This document shows, in pieces, positions 1-11,436 of a DNA stretch of 39,889 nucleotides (position 1 is its first letter; the number at the start of each line of letters is the position of its first letter). The position numbers and the translations under genes were made by a program. Source of the DNA: Alcanivorax sp. (GTDB lineage: Bacteria > Pseudomonadota > Gammaproteobacteria > Pseudomonadales > Alcanivoracaceae). The stretch lies in the NCBI RefSeq assembly GCF_014762765.1, contig NZ_JABURH010000055.1, positions 1 to 39,889 on the forward strand. The letters are read 5' to 3'. The notes beneath the pieces are model-generated. The model did no database searches and was not told the DNA's origin. It was given only the letters and a program-made list of their open reading frames with translations.

Positions 1-18
1 GAGCTGTACTCCAAGTAA
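1..18 (+). CDS. rpsD: 30S ribosomal protein S4, C-terminal tail (partial)
   Basis: The first six codons read E-L-Y-S-K-stop, the usual end of ribosomal protein S4. The body of the gene lies outside the window. S4 binds 16S rRNA and nucleates small-subunit assembly; it normally sits directly before rpoA in the alpha operon, which is what is seen here with a 20-base gap. The call rests on five residues plus position. Confidence 0.85.
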   Translation, partial: ELYSK

Positions 19-38
19 GGACTGCCTGAGGGATCTCT

Positions 39-1046
39 ATGACCGCCGTGAACGACTTTCTCACGCCCCGCTCGATCGCGGTCAACGCGATCAACCAGAC
101 CCATGCAAAAGTGGTTCTGGAACCGCTGGAGCGTGGCTTTGGCCACACCCTGGGGACTGCGCTGCGTCGCATCCTGATCTCCAGTATGCCCGGCTGTGCG
201 ATCACCGAAGTGGAGATCGACGGGGTACAGCATGAATACTCCTCCATCGAAGGGGTTCAGGAAGATGTGATCAACATCATGCTGAACCTGAAGGGCGTTG
301 CCCTTAAAATGGAAGATCGCGAAGAAGCAACTCTCGAGCTGGTCAAGAAAGGCCCGGGTGTTGTGACCGCGAGCGATATCCAGCGTGATCACAGTGTTGA
401 GATCGTCAACCCTGATCATCTGATTTGTACCATTACCGGCGACACCGAACTGCGTGTGAAGCTGAAGGTGCAGAAGGGTCGCGGCTATGTGGCTGCTGAC
501 GCCCGTCAGTCTGATGACGACGAGACTCGCGGTATTGGCCGCCTGCAGCTGGATGCCAGCTACAGCCCGGTTCGTCGCGTGGCTTACGTGGTTGAAGCCG
601 CTCGTGTAGAGCAGCGTACGGACCTGGATAAGCTGGTTATCGATCTGGAAACAGACGGTACCATCGATCCGGAAGAAGCGATTCGTCGTGCAGCAACAAT
701 TCTGCAGCAGCAGATCGCTGTGTTTGTAGACCTTGAGCAGGATGCCAAGCCTGAGCCGAAGCAGGAGCGTGAGGAAATTGATCCTATCCTGCTGCGTCCG
801 GTGGATGACCTTGAGCTGACTGTTCGCTCCGCTAACTGTCTGAAAGCGGAAAACATCTACTACATCGGTGATCTGGTACAGCGTACCGAGGTTGAGCTGC
901 TGAAAACCCCTAACCTGGGTAAGAAGTCGCTGACTGAGATCAAAGATGTGTTGGCCTCCAAAGGCTTGTCACTGGGCATGCGTCTCGAGAACTGGCCGCC
1001 GGTCAGCCTTCGTGATGATGACCGGCTGAACACCAAATTGCGCTAA
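39..1046 (+). CDS. rpoA: DNA-directed RNA polymerase subunit alpha
   Basis: The 335-residue protein has the family's usual length. The N-terminal domain (about 1-235) carries the dimerisation region with the conserved segment [11 protein letters not shown] near residue 35 and nucleates assembly of beta and beta-prime. An acidic, proline-containing linker (about 236-250) leads to the C-terminal domain (about 250-325), which contacts UP elements and activators; the stretch [15 protein letters not shown] there is the typical DNA-binding helix-hairpin region. It sits between rpsD and rplQ as in other gammaproteobacterial alpha operons, and the start has a GAGGG ribosome binding site. Confidence 0.99.
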   Translation: MTAVNDFLTPRSIAVNAINQTHAKVVLEPLERGFGHTLGTALRRILISSMPGCAITEVEIDGVQHEYSSIEGVQEDVINIMLNLKGVALKMEDREEATLELVKKGPGVVTASDIQRDHSVEIVNPDHLICTITGDTELRVKLKVQKGRGYVAADARQSDDDETRGIGRLQLDASYSPVRRVAYVVEAARVEQRTDLDKLVIDLETDGTIDPEEAIRRAATILQQQIAVFVDLEQDAKPEPKQEREEIDPILLRPVDDLELTVRSANCLKAENIYYIGDLVQRTEVELLKTPNLGKKSLTEIKDVLASKGLSLGMRLENWPPVSLRDDDRLNTKLR

Positions 1047-1095
1047 TTAGTTGTTGTGGACGCTGTGAAGCGCCCCTGAACATAGGAACAGAATC

Positions 1096-1479
1096 ATGCG
1101 TCATCGCAAAAGCGGCAGAAAACTGAATCGGAACAGCTCTCATCGTCAGGCTATGTTCCGTAACATGGCTGTGTCTCTGCTGGAGCACGAAGTGATCAAG
1201 ACCACTCTGCCGAAAGCTAAAGAGCTGCGTCGTGTGGCTGAGCCGCTGATCACTCTTGCGAAGGAAGACTCGGTAGCGAACCGTCGTCTGGCTTTCGACC
1301 GCACCCGTTCCAAGGAAGTGGTTGGCAAGCTGTTCAACGAGCTGGGCCCCCGTTACCAGAGCCGTCCTGGCGGCTACGTTCGTATCCTCAAGATGGGTTT
1401 CCGTGCTGGCGACAATGCACCGATGGCCTATGTTGAGCTGGTTGATCGTCCTGAGCTGGCGGACGCTGACGAAGAATAA
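1096..1479 (+). CDS. rplQ: 50S ribosomal protein L17
   Basis: The protein of 127 residues begins [12 protein letters not shown] and continues with the S-S-H-R-x-A-M-F-R-N-M segment that defines bacterial L17. L17 is a large-subunit protein near the peptide exit tunnel. It is the last gene of the alpha operon, 49 bases after rpoA, with an AGGAACAG ribosome binding site. A strong terminator follows within 15 bases. Nothing unusual is seen. Confidence 0.99.
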   Translation: MRHRKSGRKLNRNSSHRQAMFRNMAVSLLEHEVIKTTLPKAKELRRVAEPLITLAKEDSVANRRLAFDRTRSKEVVGKLFNELGPRYQSRPGGYVRILKMGFRAGDNAPMAYVELVDRPELADADEE

Positions 1480-1492
1480 GCGTCGAAGCTTC

Positions 1493-1523
1493 AAAAAAAC
1501 CGGGCATATTGCCCGGTTTTTTT
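1493..1523 (+). terminator. Rho-independent terminator of the alpha operon
   Basis: A perfect 6-bp stem CCGGGC / GCCCGG with loop ATATT is flanked by seven A before and seven T after. The symmetry would let it work in both directions. It ends rpsD-rpoA-rplQ transcription just after the rplQ stop. Confidence 0.95.
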
Positions 1524-1595
1524 ATGTCTGTCGTAAGCCGGCACACTTGTACTATGCTGTCTGGAGAGGCCGAGTAGATCTCAGGGGCAGGGCAA

Positions 1596-1931
1596 ATGGC
1601 AATCAACGGCTTTCATGCGCACGTCTATTTCGATGAATCCACGTTTTCCCAGGCGGCAGCGCTATGCCAGGCCGCCCACCAGAATTTCGACATTCCCATG
1701 GGGCACATGCACCGCAAGCCGGTGGGGCCACACCCGTGCTGGAGCTGCCAGCTGTCCATTCCGCGGCGCCTGGCAGGTGATGTGATTCCCTGGTTGATGG
1801 CCAGCCGTAATGGCCTGACGATCTTTGTACATGGGCTCAGTGGTGATGATTTGCGTGACCATACCGAGCTGGTCATGTGGCTGGGGGAAAGCCTGCCGCT
1901 GGACCTGAGCATCTTCCAGTTTTCAGCCTGA
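1596..1931 (+). CDS. DOPA 4,5-dioxygenase family protein
   Basis: This 111-residue protein matches the small single-domain DOPA 4,5-dioxygenase family. The N-terminal H-A-H-V-Y-F motif (residues 7-12) and GPHP (44-47) provide the conserved histidines expected for metal binding. In plants and fungi, members open the catechol ring of DOPA by extradiol cleavage. Bacterial members are mostly of unknown substrate, so the catechol activity is inferred from the family only. It stands alone after the ribosomal terminator, with a plausible -10 (TACTAT, near 1550) and a purine-rich ribosome binding site. The next gene is convergent. Confidence 0.85.
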   Translation: MAINGFHAHVYFDESTFSQAAALCQAAHQNFDIPMGHMHRKPVGPHPCWSCQLSIPRRLAGDVIPWLMASRNGLTIFVHGLSGDDLRDHTELVMWLGESLPLDLSIFQFSA

Positions 1932-1952
1932 TCAGATGAACCAATCCGCGTA

Positions 1953-2324
1953 CTAGCCCTGAACGACCTTGCGCCCCCGATACGTCAGCTCCTTGCGCTG
2001 GCGCTGCACGGGGGGAGTCTTGTTTTCGGGGTTCCTGCCATGCACCGGCTGTCCCCGGTACAGGCGCACGGCCGAACTGTTTGCAGGCACCTGTGGAGGA
2101 TCTTCACCTTCCAACTCCAGTAATGCCAGACGAATCTCCCCGTAAAGCCGCTGCATGCCCTGGGAGCGAGTGCGGCCCGCATAATGGGCCAGCTTTTGAC
2201 GCAATGCAGGGTCGGTCAGAGAGAGGCTTTCGTCGAACTCGGCGCGAATCAACCGGCGGCACTGATTAACCAGGTTGACGATGTGGTACTGCATCAGCCA
2301 GCGGTGATCGGTGGTGGCGTCCAT
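1953..2324 (-). CDS. Hypothetical protein, 123 aa
   Basis: I do not recognise this protein. The start chosen is the ATG at 2324, because an AGGAG site lies about nine bases upstream; the GTG at 2333 sits directly against that site and is less likely. The first 80 residues look helical and charged. The C-terminal third is basic, proline- and arginine-rich, suggesting a disordered or nucleic-acid-binding tail. No signal peptide or membrane segment is visible. It is convergent with the DOPA-dioxygenase-like gene and co-directional with, but well separated from, the GDPD gene. Confidence 0.65.
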   Translation of the reverse strand: MDATTDHRWLMQYHIVNLVNQCRRLIRAEFDESLSLTDPALRQKLAHYAGRTRSQGMQRLYGEIRLALLELEGEDPPQVPANSSAVRLYRGQPVHGRNPENKTPPVQRQRKELTYRGRKVVQG

Positions 2325-2442
2325 TGCATGCACTCCTCTGAATGGTTGCCGAAAGAAGCTGACGTGGGCTGAAGTCAGGACTTCAGGGTGCTTAGAGCAA
2401 AGCAGAAAGCGTGCCAGCGCTATGCTCCGGTTTGATGGTGAG

Positions 2443-2468
2443 ACCGCCCCGTTCCGGAACGGGGCGGT
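2443..2468 (-). terminator. Perfect palindrome, probable terminator of the GDPD gene
   Basis: A 26-base perfect inverted repeat is built on CCGCCCCGTTCC / GGAACGGGGCGG. It lies 20 bases past the stop of the phosphodiesterase gene on the minus strand. No clear T-tract follows, so it may be a transcript-end hairpin stabiliser or a protein-binding palindrome rather than a classical terminator. Confidence 0.5.
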
Positions 2469-2488
2469 GCTGTTGTGGTGCGCGTGCG

Positions 2489-3760
2489 CTAAGGTTGTGC
2501 GCGACGCTTGCCGCGCAAGGTTTTCTGGCAGTTGGCGTAGAAGGTCGTGGTGGCTGGCCAGTCAGAAAAGACACCAATAACACCCACGTCCCGAGCCAGC
2601 ACGTCCAGCAGGCTAAAGGTGTCGCCGTCATTATTAATAACCGGTTGAACACTCTGATAATACCAGCCACCACCGTTGGTTAATGGGCCGGAACGCTCCA
2701 GGGACCAGGCGATGATATCCAGGCCGGCATCGCGGGCGGCCCGGGCATAGGGGCTGGGCACGATGTGGTTGTCATTATCGGTGGTCACCAGCATCCACAG
2801 GGGCGGAGCGATGATATTCACACCATAGCCTTTCAGGGTTTCCATGTCGGGCTGCCAGGTGCCGGGGTTCTGCGGGTCCAGCCCCTGCGCATCGCGGCCA
2901 TCGAGATATACGGCCTGCTGGCCGTAGCGGGGGTGGTGATCGATCCAGTAGCGCACGTCCTCCAGGTCGAAGGACTGGGGGTACACATCCTGCGGTGATA
3001 CCCCGGCTTGTCGGTATTCTTCAATCAATTGCCGGGCATAGTCCTGCTGGCGGTAATTCCCCTCATAGGGCATCGGCACCAGGGGCGCCTTCAGTTCCGG
3101 GGTCATCTTTACTCCCAGTTTCTGAAACAGGTCAATGCTCTCCTGGTGACTGAGCAGGGTGCCGTTCTGGTTGTAGAGATCCGTGCGCCAGCTGGCAGTG
3201 CCCTGCAGATATTCTTCCACGGTGGTGGCACGGGGATTGGCACCGTCCATCTTGCCCTTGAGCGTCTTGAATTCGGCCAGGGTGATGTCGCTGGTGCAAC
3301 AGCGGGCACTGGCCGGGTTGCTGCCGTCGAAAGGGGTGAAGGGTTCGCTGCATTGACTGGCCAGTTCGGTGTCGAGAATGTTGGTGGTGGTGTGCAGGTC
3401 ACACTGGGAATGGCGACAAACCAGCTCGCGATCTTTGGTAAAAGCCACATCGCATTCCACGATGCCGGCGCCCATGCGGGCCGCCGCACGGTAGGACTCT
3501 TCGGTATGTTCGGGGAATTGCAGCGGTGCCCCGCGATGACCAATGGAGAAGTCGCTGGCATGCTGCGGTCGCTGCTGGCTGGTGCATTCCTGCAGCGCCT
3601 GCTTGAGCGGGCCCTTGTCCATGTCTGCGACCAGGTAATAGGGGCGAGGCCCCAGTTCTACGGTAGTTTTTTCCCTGGCGCCTTGCCCTGCACAAGCCAC
3701 TGTTGCCACGCCAATGGCCAGGGTGGCGATGAATCCTTTCAGTGCCCATATTCGTCTCAT
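2489..3760 (-). CDS. Glycerophosphodiester phosphodiesterase family lipoprotein
   Basis: The 423-residue product hydrolyses glycerophosphodiesters by family analogy, yielding glycerol 3-phosphate and an alcohol. The domain opens with I-G-H-R-G-A-P followed by the F-P-E-H-T-E-E-S-Y segment, then the acidic V-E-C-D-V and the second histidine R-H-S, which together give the general acid/base and metal-binding residues of GDPD enzymes. The N-terminus [19 protein letters not shown] ends in T-V-A-C, so it is probably a lipoprotein or secreted. The ATG at 3760 was chosen for its GGAGG site; an in-frame GTG at 3871 would add 37 residues before the signal peptide. A C-terminal basic tail (GKRRAQP) is present. 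Confidence 0.85.
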   Translation of the reverse strand: MRRIWALKGFIATLAIGVATVACAGQGAREKTTVELGPRPYYLVADMDKGPLKQALQECTSQQRPQHASDFSIGHRGAPLQFPEHTEESYRAAARMGAGIVECDVAFTKDRELVCRHSQCDLHTTTNILDTELASQCSEPFTPFDGSNPASARCCTSDITLAEFKTLKGKMDGANPRATTVEEYLQGTASWRTDLYNQNGTLLSHQESIDLFQKLGVKMTPELKAPLVPMPYEGNYRQQDYARQLIEEYRQAGVSPQDVYPQSFDLEDVRYWIDHHPRYGQQAVYLDGRDAQGLDPQNPGTWQPDMETLKGYGVNIIAPPLWMLVTTDNDNHIVPSPYARAARDAGLDIIAWSLERSGPLTNGGGWYYQSVQPVINNDGDTFSLLDVLARDVGVIGVFSDWPATTTFYANCQKTLRGKRRAQP

Positions 3761-3900
3761 TATCAACCTCCAGCGGTGTGATCGGGGTTGAGTCTGGCGT
3801 GGGGTTATGACAGTCCTGTTTGCAGAAGGCTTCGGGTAAGTGACATGTGATTGAATTGTGTGAAACGTCACTTTTAATCTTGCCGGAATCTTGGTGCGGT

Positions 3901-4725
3901 TTAGTTGGCCGCGTTTGTTTTTTGTTCGAGAAGAAGGTTCGCAACGGTGGAAAAATAATGATTCATACCTTGGCGAATGGCGAAGTGGCTTGCCGCGCTA
4001 GTGGTTTGTGCGGACCAGACCGTTTGGCCATCGCTGAGGCGGAGTATGGCAAAATCTACAACAACGTCACCGGCGTAGCCTGCCGCTCCGCTGCTTCCTG
4101 TCATGCCACTGAATATCATCGCGCTTGTGACAGAAGCATTAAAGCTGTTATTGCTTTCCTGCCACCCATTAATCCGTGTTAATACGATACAACATGAAGG
4201 CGGAATATTGCTTTCAGATTGCAAAAAGGTTTTATCGAGTGCTATGGGGCCATCTCTGGCCGGATCCTGACGTGTCGGGGCTTTGCCAATGGATTTGAGT
4301 GCATCTTTAACCTCCCCGGTTGGTACCAATATTTCCGGGGACTCGCTAAATGCCTGGTGGTAAATGCTGGTCAGAGAGCTCAGTTGTTCTTCGGTGTCGA
4401 CATGCAAGGAGTTGATAGAAATTCCATATGATTCGCCGAAGTCTTGAAGTAGGTCGATAGTTGAGGCTGGCAGCTTCTTTTCGATCACAGGTACAGGGCG
4501 ATACTGCCAGTCAAGATCTCGTATCAGCAGGTCGTAATACGGGGGAGCAAGAACAATTTTGTCAATATTGTCTGTTTGAGAAAGAGCATCTCTGGGAAAG
4601 CTTTCTGTGCAGGTGCCGCCATTTCCGCAGGCAAAATAATTGTAAGTACTGCGTGCCGCTTGGCAGCCAGAAAGCGAAAACGCGATAAAGGATAGGGCCA
4701 GGCACAATTTGAATTTTTTCTGCAT
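3901..4725 (-). CDS. Orphan lipoprotein, 274 aa, AT-rich
   Basis: The N-terminus is a classical lipoprotein signal with the lipobox L-S-G-C at about residue 21. The mature part shows cysteines ([19 protein letters not shown]) and a segment rich in Gly, Ala and Ser near residues 200-220 ([20 protein letters not shown]), followed by [19 protein letters not shown], a pattern seen in periplasmic lipoproteins that assemble on the outer membrane. No family could be named. The gene is visibly AT-richer than its neighbours, hinting at transfer. It begins 12 bases after the uvrA stop in the same direction, so it could ride on uvrA transcription. Confidence 0.75.
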   Translation of the reverse strand: MQKKFKLCLALSFIAFSLSGCQAARSTYNYFACGNGGTCTESFPRDALSQTDNIDKIVLAPPYYDLLIRDLDWQYRPVPVIEKKLPASTIDLLQDFGESYGISINSLHVDTEEQLSSLTSIYHQAFSESPEILVPTGEVKDALKSIGKAPTRQDPARDGPIALDKTFLQSESNIPPSCCIVLTRINGWQESNNSFNASVTSAMIFSGMTGSSGAAGYAGDVVVDFAILRLSDGQTVWSAQTTSAASHFAIRQGMNHYFSTVANLLLEQKTNAAN

Positions 4726-4737
4726 GGAGTATCCGTT

Positions 4738-7560
<2,823 letters not shown>

Positions 7561-7576
7561 CAACTACCCCTGACTA

Positions 7577-7592
7577 CTGTCAAAATGAACAG
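7577..7592 (-). promoter_or_regulatory. LexA-binding SOS box of uvrA
   Basis: The sequence CTGT-N8-ACAG is a perfect match to the gammaproteobacterial LexA core. It lies 17 bases before the uvrA ATG. A good -10 hexamer TATACT (7601-7596, minus strand) directly precedes it, so bound LexA would cover the start of transcription. Functional role is inferred from established LexA biology. Confidence 0.92.
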
Positions 7593-7642
7593 GGCAGTAT
7601 AGGCGAATTCGTGTGAAGGGGAAAAGAAAGGAGCGCTTTCAC

Positions 7643-7701
7643 GTAACCCGCTTCACGCGGGCACGCAAAAAAGCGTGCGAGCGTGTTGCGTGCGGGGTTA
7701 C
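7643..7701. repeat. Nested inverted repeat after the LuxR-type gene
   Basis: Outer arms GTAACCCGC (7643-7651) and GCGGGGTTAC (7692-7701) pair with one bulge. Inside lie a hairpin GCACGC-A6-GCGTGC (7661-7678) and a short CCCGCTTCACGCGGG hairpin. The right arm overlaps the stop codon of the LuxR-type gene. It may act as a terminator for that gene on the minus strand, although no long T-tract follows the outer stem, or be a REP-like intergenic repeat. Confidence 0.6.
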
Positions 7702-8360
7702 TACAGGTTCTCTTGTGCCCAGTTCACCGCCTGCAGGCGGTTGGAGGCGTTGATTTTCTTGAAGATATTGTAGATGTGCGTCTTGATAGTGTGCGGGCTC
7801 AGATTCAGGCTGCTGGCGATTTCCGAATTCTTGGCGCCGGTGGCCATGACTTTCAGCACTTCCACTTCCCGGTCGGTAAGGTTTACCTCGCTACGGGAGA
7901 AGGTCTTGTTGAAAGTGCGGCTTTTCATCAGGTAAGCCTGCAGCACGGCGCGGGGGAACCACAGCTCGCCGTCGAAAATTGCCTTGATGCCTTTGCTGAG
8001 TAGCGCCTGGGGGCAGTCATGCTGGAATCCGCCATTGACCATGGGCAGGCCGGCCAGGCGAGACAAAGAGTCGTCGCTGTCCACATTAAACAAGGCAATC
8101 AGAACATCGTTTTCCACTTCCTGATCTGCTTCAAGAAGATGGGCGATCACCTCGTTCACGTCCACACTGTGGTAATCCACCAGAAACAGGTTCTGGTCAA
8201 ATTCCCGCAGGGTTTCCACGGAGATGGTCTCTACCGAGGGAATGCTCTTGCTGGCCACTTCTTCCTTGACGAGAAATTCGGTGAGCAGGGCATTTTGCAG
8301 TTGCTGGCTGCCTACTACGTAAACTTGCTGAGTTTGTTGTTGGCTGTTCATCGATGCCAT
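7701..8360 (-). CDS. LuxR/CsgD-like response transcriptional regulator
   Basis: The 219-residue protein has a receiver-like N-terminal region (about 10-130) lacking a convincing complete acidic pocket, and a LuxR-type helix-turn-helix at about 158-212 (LTDREVEVLKVMATG, then SPHTIKTHIYNIFKKI). The overall layout resembles CsgD, the curli and biofilm regulator, in which the receiver domain is also degenerate. The target is unknown. It sits between uvrA and the MFS-ssb pair, which in Pseudomonas-type genomes are adjacent. Start could be 8360 or the ATG three codons later; neither has a strong ribosome binding site. Confidence 0.85.
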   Translation of the reverse strand: MASMNSQQQTQQVYVVGSQQLQNALLTEFLVKEEVASKSIPSVETISVETLREFDQNLFLVDYHSVDVNEVIAHLLEADQEVENDVLIALFNVDSDDSLSRLAGLPMVNGGFQHDCPQALLSKGIKAIFDGELWFPRAVLQAYLMKSRTFNKTFSRSEVNLTDREVEVLKVMATGAKNSEIASSLNLSPHTIKTHIYNIFKKINASNRLQAVNWAQENL

Positions 8361-8591
8361 CCATGATGTCTCAGGCGGAGCCTAAGAAAAAAAACTGATC
8401 AGCATGTGAATTTATCACCGCTTTGACCGGGGTTCAATTTACCATTGCCCGGTTTTACTGATTTCACGATTCTCTGGCCCAAAGTGGGGCACTGTGTCCT
8501 GGTCCGGCCCTACGGGGAATCTGGTACACTGCCCGCCTTTTTGTAGCGGCCGTGACGTTACGGCCTCCCGTTTCTGGAGCAACAAGCGTTC

Positions 8592-9959
8592 ATGTCGGCA
8601 CCTTCTTCCCGTGTTCTGCAGCGGACAGAGCTGAAAACCACCGGCTATCTGGCGACCATTTTCGCGTTGCGGATGTTCGGCCTGTTCATGATTTTGCCGA
8701 TTTTTGCGGTCTACGGGCAATCCCTGGAAGGTGCGACACCGCTATTGATCGGTACCGCCATCGGCGCCTACGGGCTGATGCAGGCTCTGCTGCAGATTCC
8801 GTTTGGCATGCTCTCCGACCGTTTCGGGCGGCGCCCGCTGCTACTGATCGGTCTGCTGTTGTTTGTGGCCGGGGGCGTGGTGGCGGCCATGAGTGATCAT
8901 ATCCATGGTGTCATTGCCGGGCGCGCCCTGCAGGGGGCGGGCGCCATTGCCAGTGTGATCATGGCGTTGATTGGCGATGTGGTCAGCGAGAAGCACCGTA
9001 CCAGAGCCATGGCCCTGATCGGCATGTCGGTGGGAGGTGCCTTTGTGCTGGCCCTGATCCTCGGCCCACTACTGGCGAGCTGGCTGGGGTTGTCCGGCCT
9101 GTTCTGGATGACGTCGCTGATGGGCGTCTTTGCCCTGCTGGTGGCCATGGTGGTGCCGGCACCACGAGCGTTGCAAGGTGAGGCCTTGCCGGTGGGAGTG
9201 CGTTTCCGTCGTGTGCTGGCCAGCAAAACATTGCTGCGCTTCGATGTGGGTATTTTCACCCTGCACCTGATCATGACGGCCTCTTTTGTGGTGGTGCCGG
9301 CTCTACTCAGCGAAAGGCTTGGGCTGGGGTTGCGCAGCCACAGCCTGATCTACCTGGGCGTGCTGGTGGCCGGGTTCGTGGCCATGGTGCCGCTGATCAT
9401 CCGTGCCGAACGGCGTGGCGCAGTGCCGGTGAAGCGGCTGGCGGTGGTGTTGCTGGCGGTGTCACAGATCCTTCTGGCGGTGGCTGGGGCCGAGCTGTGG
9501 CACTTCGTGCTGGCCCTGTTGGTATTCTTTGCTGCCTTTAATCTGCTCGAGGCGCTGCTGCCCTCGCTGGTGGGACGTGCGGCCCCGGCGGGCACCCGCG
9601 GCACGGCCATGGGGGTATACTCCACCAGTCAGTTTCTGGGCGTCTTTGTGGGCGGGCAATTGGGTGGAGCCCTTTACCAGTGGGTGGGCGCCGAGGCGGT
9701 GTTCTACGGTTGTGCGTTACTGGCAGCAGTATGGCTGGTGGTGCTGGCCGGGTTGCAGGAGCTGCCAAAGCTGGATAATCGGGTTCTGATGCTGGCTCCA
9801 GGCCAGGACTGGAAGAAACTGGCCGGTGAGCTGCAGACGGTACCCGGTGTGGTAGAGACGGTGATCGTCGAGGAGCAGGCCCTGGCCCTGCTCAAGGTAG
9901 ATGCCGGGCTGCTGGATGAGGCCCGACTTGCGGGACTCGCGAGCGCCGGGCAAAGCTGA
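8592..9959 (+). CDS. MFS transporter, YajR-like
   Basis: A 455-residue inner-membrane protein with 12 predicted hydrophobic segments. The motif-A loop DRFGRRPLL follows transmembrane segment 2, as in drug:proton antiporters. After the last membrane segment (about residue 395) comes a 60-residue soluble domain containing ELQTVPGVVETVIVEEQALA and LLKVDAG, which resembles the C-terminal YAM domain that marks YajR proteins. Substrate is unknown; an efflux role is inferred. ssb follows 105 bases downstream in the same direction, the arrangement known from pseudomonads. A -10-like TACACT lies near 8524. Confidence 0.9.
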   Translation: MSAPSSRVLQRTELKTTGYLATIFALRMFGLFMILPIFAVYGQSLEGATPLLIGTAIGAYGLMQALLQIPFGMLSDRFGRRPLLLIGLLLFVAGGVVAAMSDHIHGVIAGRALQGAGAIASVIMALIGDVVSEKHRTRAMALIGMSVGGAFVLALILGPLLASWLGLSGLFWMTSLMGVFALLVAMVVPAPRALQGEALPVGVRFRRVLASKTLLRFDVGIFTLHLIMTASFVVVPALLSERLGLGLRSHSLIYLGVLVAGFVAMVPLIIRAERRGAVPVKRLAVVLLAVSQILLAVAGAELWHFVLALLVFFAAFNLLEALLPSLVGRAAPAGTRGTAMGVYSTSQFLGVFVGGQLGGALYQWVGAEAVFYGCALLAAVWLVVLAGLQELPKLDNRVLMLAPGQDWKKLAGELQTVPGVVETVIVEEQALALLKVDAGLLDEARLAGLASAGQS

Positions 9960-10064
9960 CACAATGATTAGCTTGATCTGACATGCATTTGAGAAACCGG
10001 TGATTTACCTGGCAGGGTATCGCCGGCTACAACAGTACTGACCCTGAGAGTCACGGAGAGAAAC

Positions 10065-10592
10065 ATGGCGCGCGGCGTTAACAAGGTAATTCTGATTGGT
10101 AACCTGGGGGCAGACCCGGAAACCCGTTTCATGCCCAGCGGTGGCGCGGTCACCAATGTTCGGCTGGCCACCAGCGAAAGCTGGAAAGACAAGCAGAGTG
10201 GCCAGATGCAGGAACGCACGGAATGGCATCGGGTGGTATTTTTCAACAAGCTGGGCGAGATTGCCGGTGAGTACCTGAAGAAGGGCTCCAAGGTTTATAT
10301 CGAAGGCTCCATTCGTACCCGTAAGTGGCAGGGCCAGGATGGCCAGGACCGCTATACCACTGAAATCGTCGCCAACGAGATGCAGATGCTGGATGGCCGT
10401 GGTGACGGCGGTGGTGGCCAGGGTGGCGGCTATGCTTCCCAGGGCAATCAAGGCGGTTACCAGAACCAGAATGAGAACTACGGTGGTGGGGGCAGTGCTG
10501 CACCGCAGCAGAATCAGAACCCCGGCCAGAACCAGAATCAGGGCGGCTTCAGTGGCCCGGCGGATGATTTCGACGACGATATCCCGTTCTGA
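10065..10592 (+). CDS. ssb: Single-stranded DNA-binding protein
   Basis: The 175-residue protein begins [19 protein letters not shown], the standard SSB OB-fold entry, and contains the W-H-R-V-V-F segment in the DNA-binding core (to about residue 110). A Gly/Gln/Asn-rich flexible linker (about 115-165) leads to the acidic tip DFDDDIPF, which recruits RecQ, Exo I, PriA and other partners. Start has a GGAGAGAAAC site. No LexA box is visible directly upstream, in contrast to the E. coli uvrA-ssb intergenic region. Confidence 0.99.
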   Translation: MARGVNKVILIGNLGADPETRFMPSGGAVTNVRLATSESWKDKQSGQMQERTEWHRVVFFNKLGEIAGEYLKKGSKVYIEGSIRTRKWQGQDGQDRYTTEIVANEMQMLDGRGDGGGGQGGGYASQGNQGGYQNQNENYGGGGSAAPQQNQNPGQNQNQGGFSGPADDFDDDIPF

Positions 10593-10600
10593 GAACCGCT

Positions 10601-11335
10601 ATGCCTCGTACCTTGACGCTGACACTGGTCTTCATTGTCAGCCTGTTGGTTTTCTTGATCGTCAGCATGCCTGCCGCCGTGGTAGTGGAGCGGGTGCCTG
10701 CCGTGCGTCTGGGCGGTGCTGTGCTGACCCTGTCAGAGCCCCGTGGACGCTGGTGGCAGGGGCAGGCTCGCTGGCGCTGGAAACAGCTGCAGGGCTCGCT
10801 GGACTGGACCCTGGACTGGCACGGCCTGGTGCCGGGCGCGCAACTGGCCCTGCGCAGTGACCAGGGGCAGCAGGCGAACCTCTCCGGCTGGGTCGGTGCC
10901 GACTGGGGCGATTGGCAGGTAGAGCAGGCGCGCCTGTCCCTGCCGGTAGCGCTGGTGGCGGAACATGTTCCTCAAGGCGGCGCCGACGGCCGGGTGGATG
11001 CGGTGCTGATGGTCCTGCAGATTGCCGATGACACAATTGAGCAGCTCCAGGGCACTCTGGATTACAGTGGAGGTAAGGTGACCTGGGGGAATAATGGCTC
11101 CGCCACTGTGCCGGAGTTACAGGGGCGTTTGAGCATGGAAGGCCGGGTGCCCACGCTGCGGGTGAACGATCCGCAGGGAGAGCGTCTGATGCATGCACGC
11201 ATCAGTGAAGGTCGTTTCCATCTGGAAGTGATGCGCGCGTGGCCATTGTTGCTCGGTGTCAGTCAGGGCGGCAGCCCGGATGATGTGGTATTCCAGATGT
11301 CCCAACCGTTCTCGCTAAAACGCAGTCAGGGCTGA
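10601..11335 (+). CDS. gspN: Type II secretion system protein N
   Basis: This 244-residue protein has one N-terminal membrane anchor (about 4-28) and a periplasmic domain with the R-G-R-W-W-Q-G-Q-A-R-W pattern and the repeated L-D-W-T-L-D-W-H element typical of GspN. GspN is an accessory, not always conserved, part of the type II secretion apparatus. It starts 8 bases after the ssb stop, so it may be co-transcribed with ssb, and precedes gspC by about 100 bases. Confidence 0.88.
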   Translation: MPRTLTLTLVFIVSLLVFLIVSMPAAVVVERVPAVRLGGAVLTLSEPRGRWWQGQARWRWKQLQGSLDWTLDWHGLVPGAQLALRSDQGQQANLSGWVGADWGDWQVEQARLSLPVALVAEHVPQGGADGRVDAVLMVLQIADDTIEQLQGTLDYSGGKVTWGNNGSATVPELQGRLSMEGRVPTLRVNDPQGERLMHARISEGRFHLEVMRAWPLLLGVSQGGSPDDVVFQMSQPFSLKRSQG

Positions 11336-11436
11336 GAAGCAGAAAACCCAGTTTCAGTAACACTATATTGCAATAATTTGCCGTAAAATCCGGTATCTTC
11401 AGTCCGGTAATAACGATAAAGGAAGAGCGGACAGTT

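Noticed and set aside
3807..3813. Pho-box half-site CTGTCAT (minus strand) before the GDPD gene
   Set aside because: No second repeat at 11-base spacing is present, so PhoB control cannot be supported.
8405..8419. CRP-like TGTGA...TCACC upstream of the LuxR-type gene
   Set aside because: The spacer is five bases, not six, and the second arm is imperfect.
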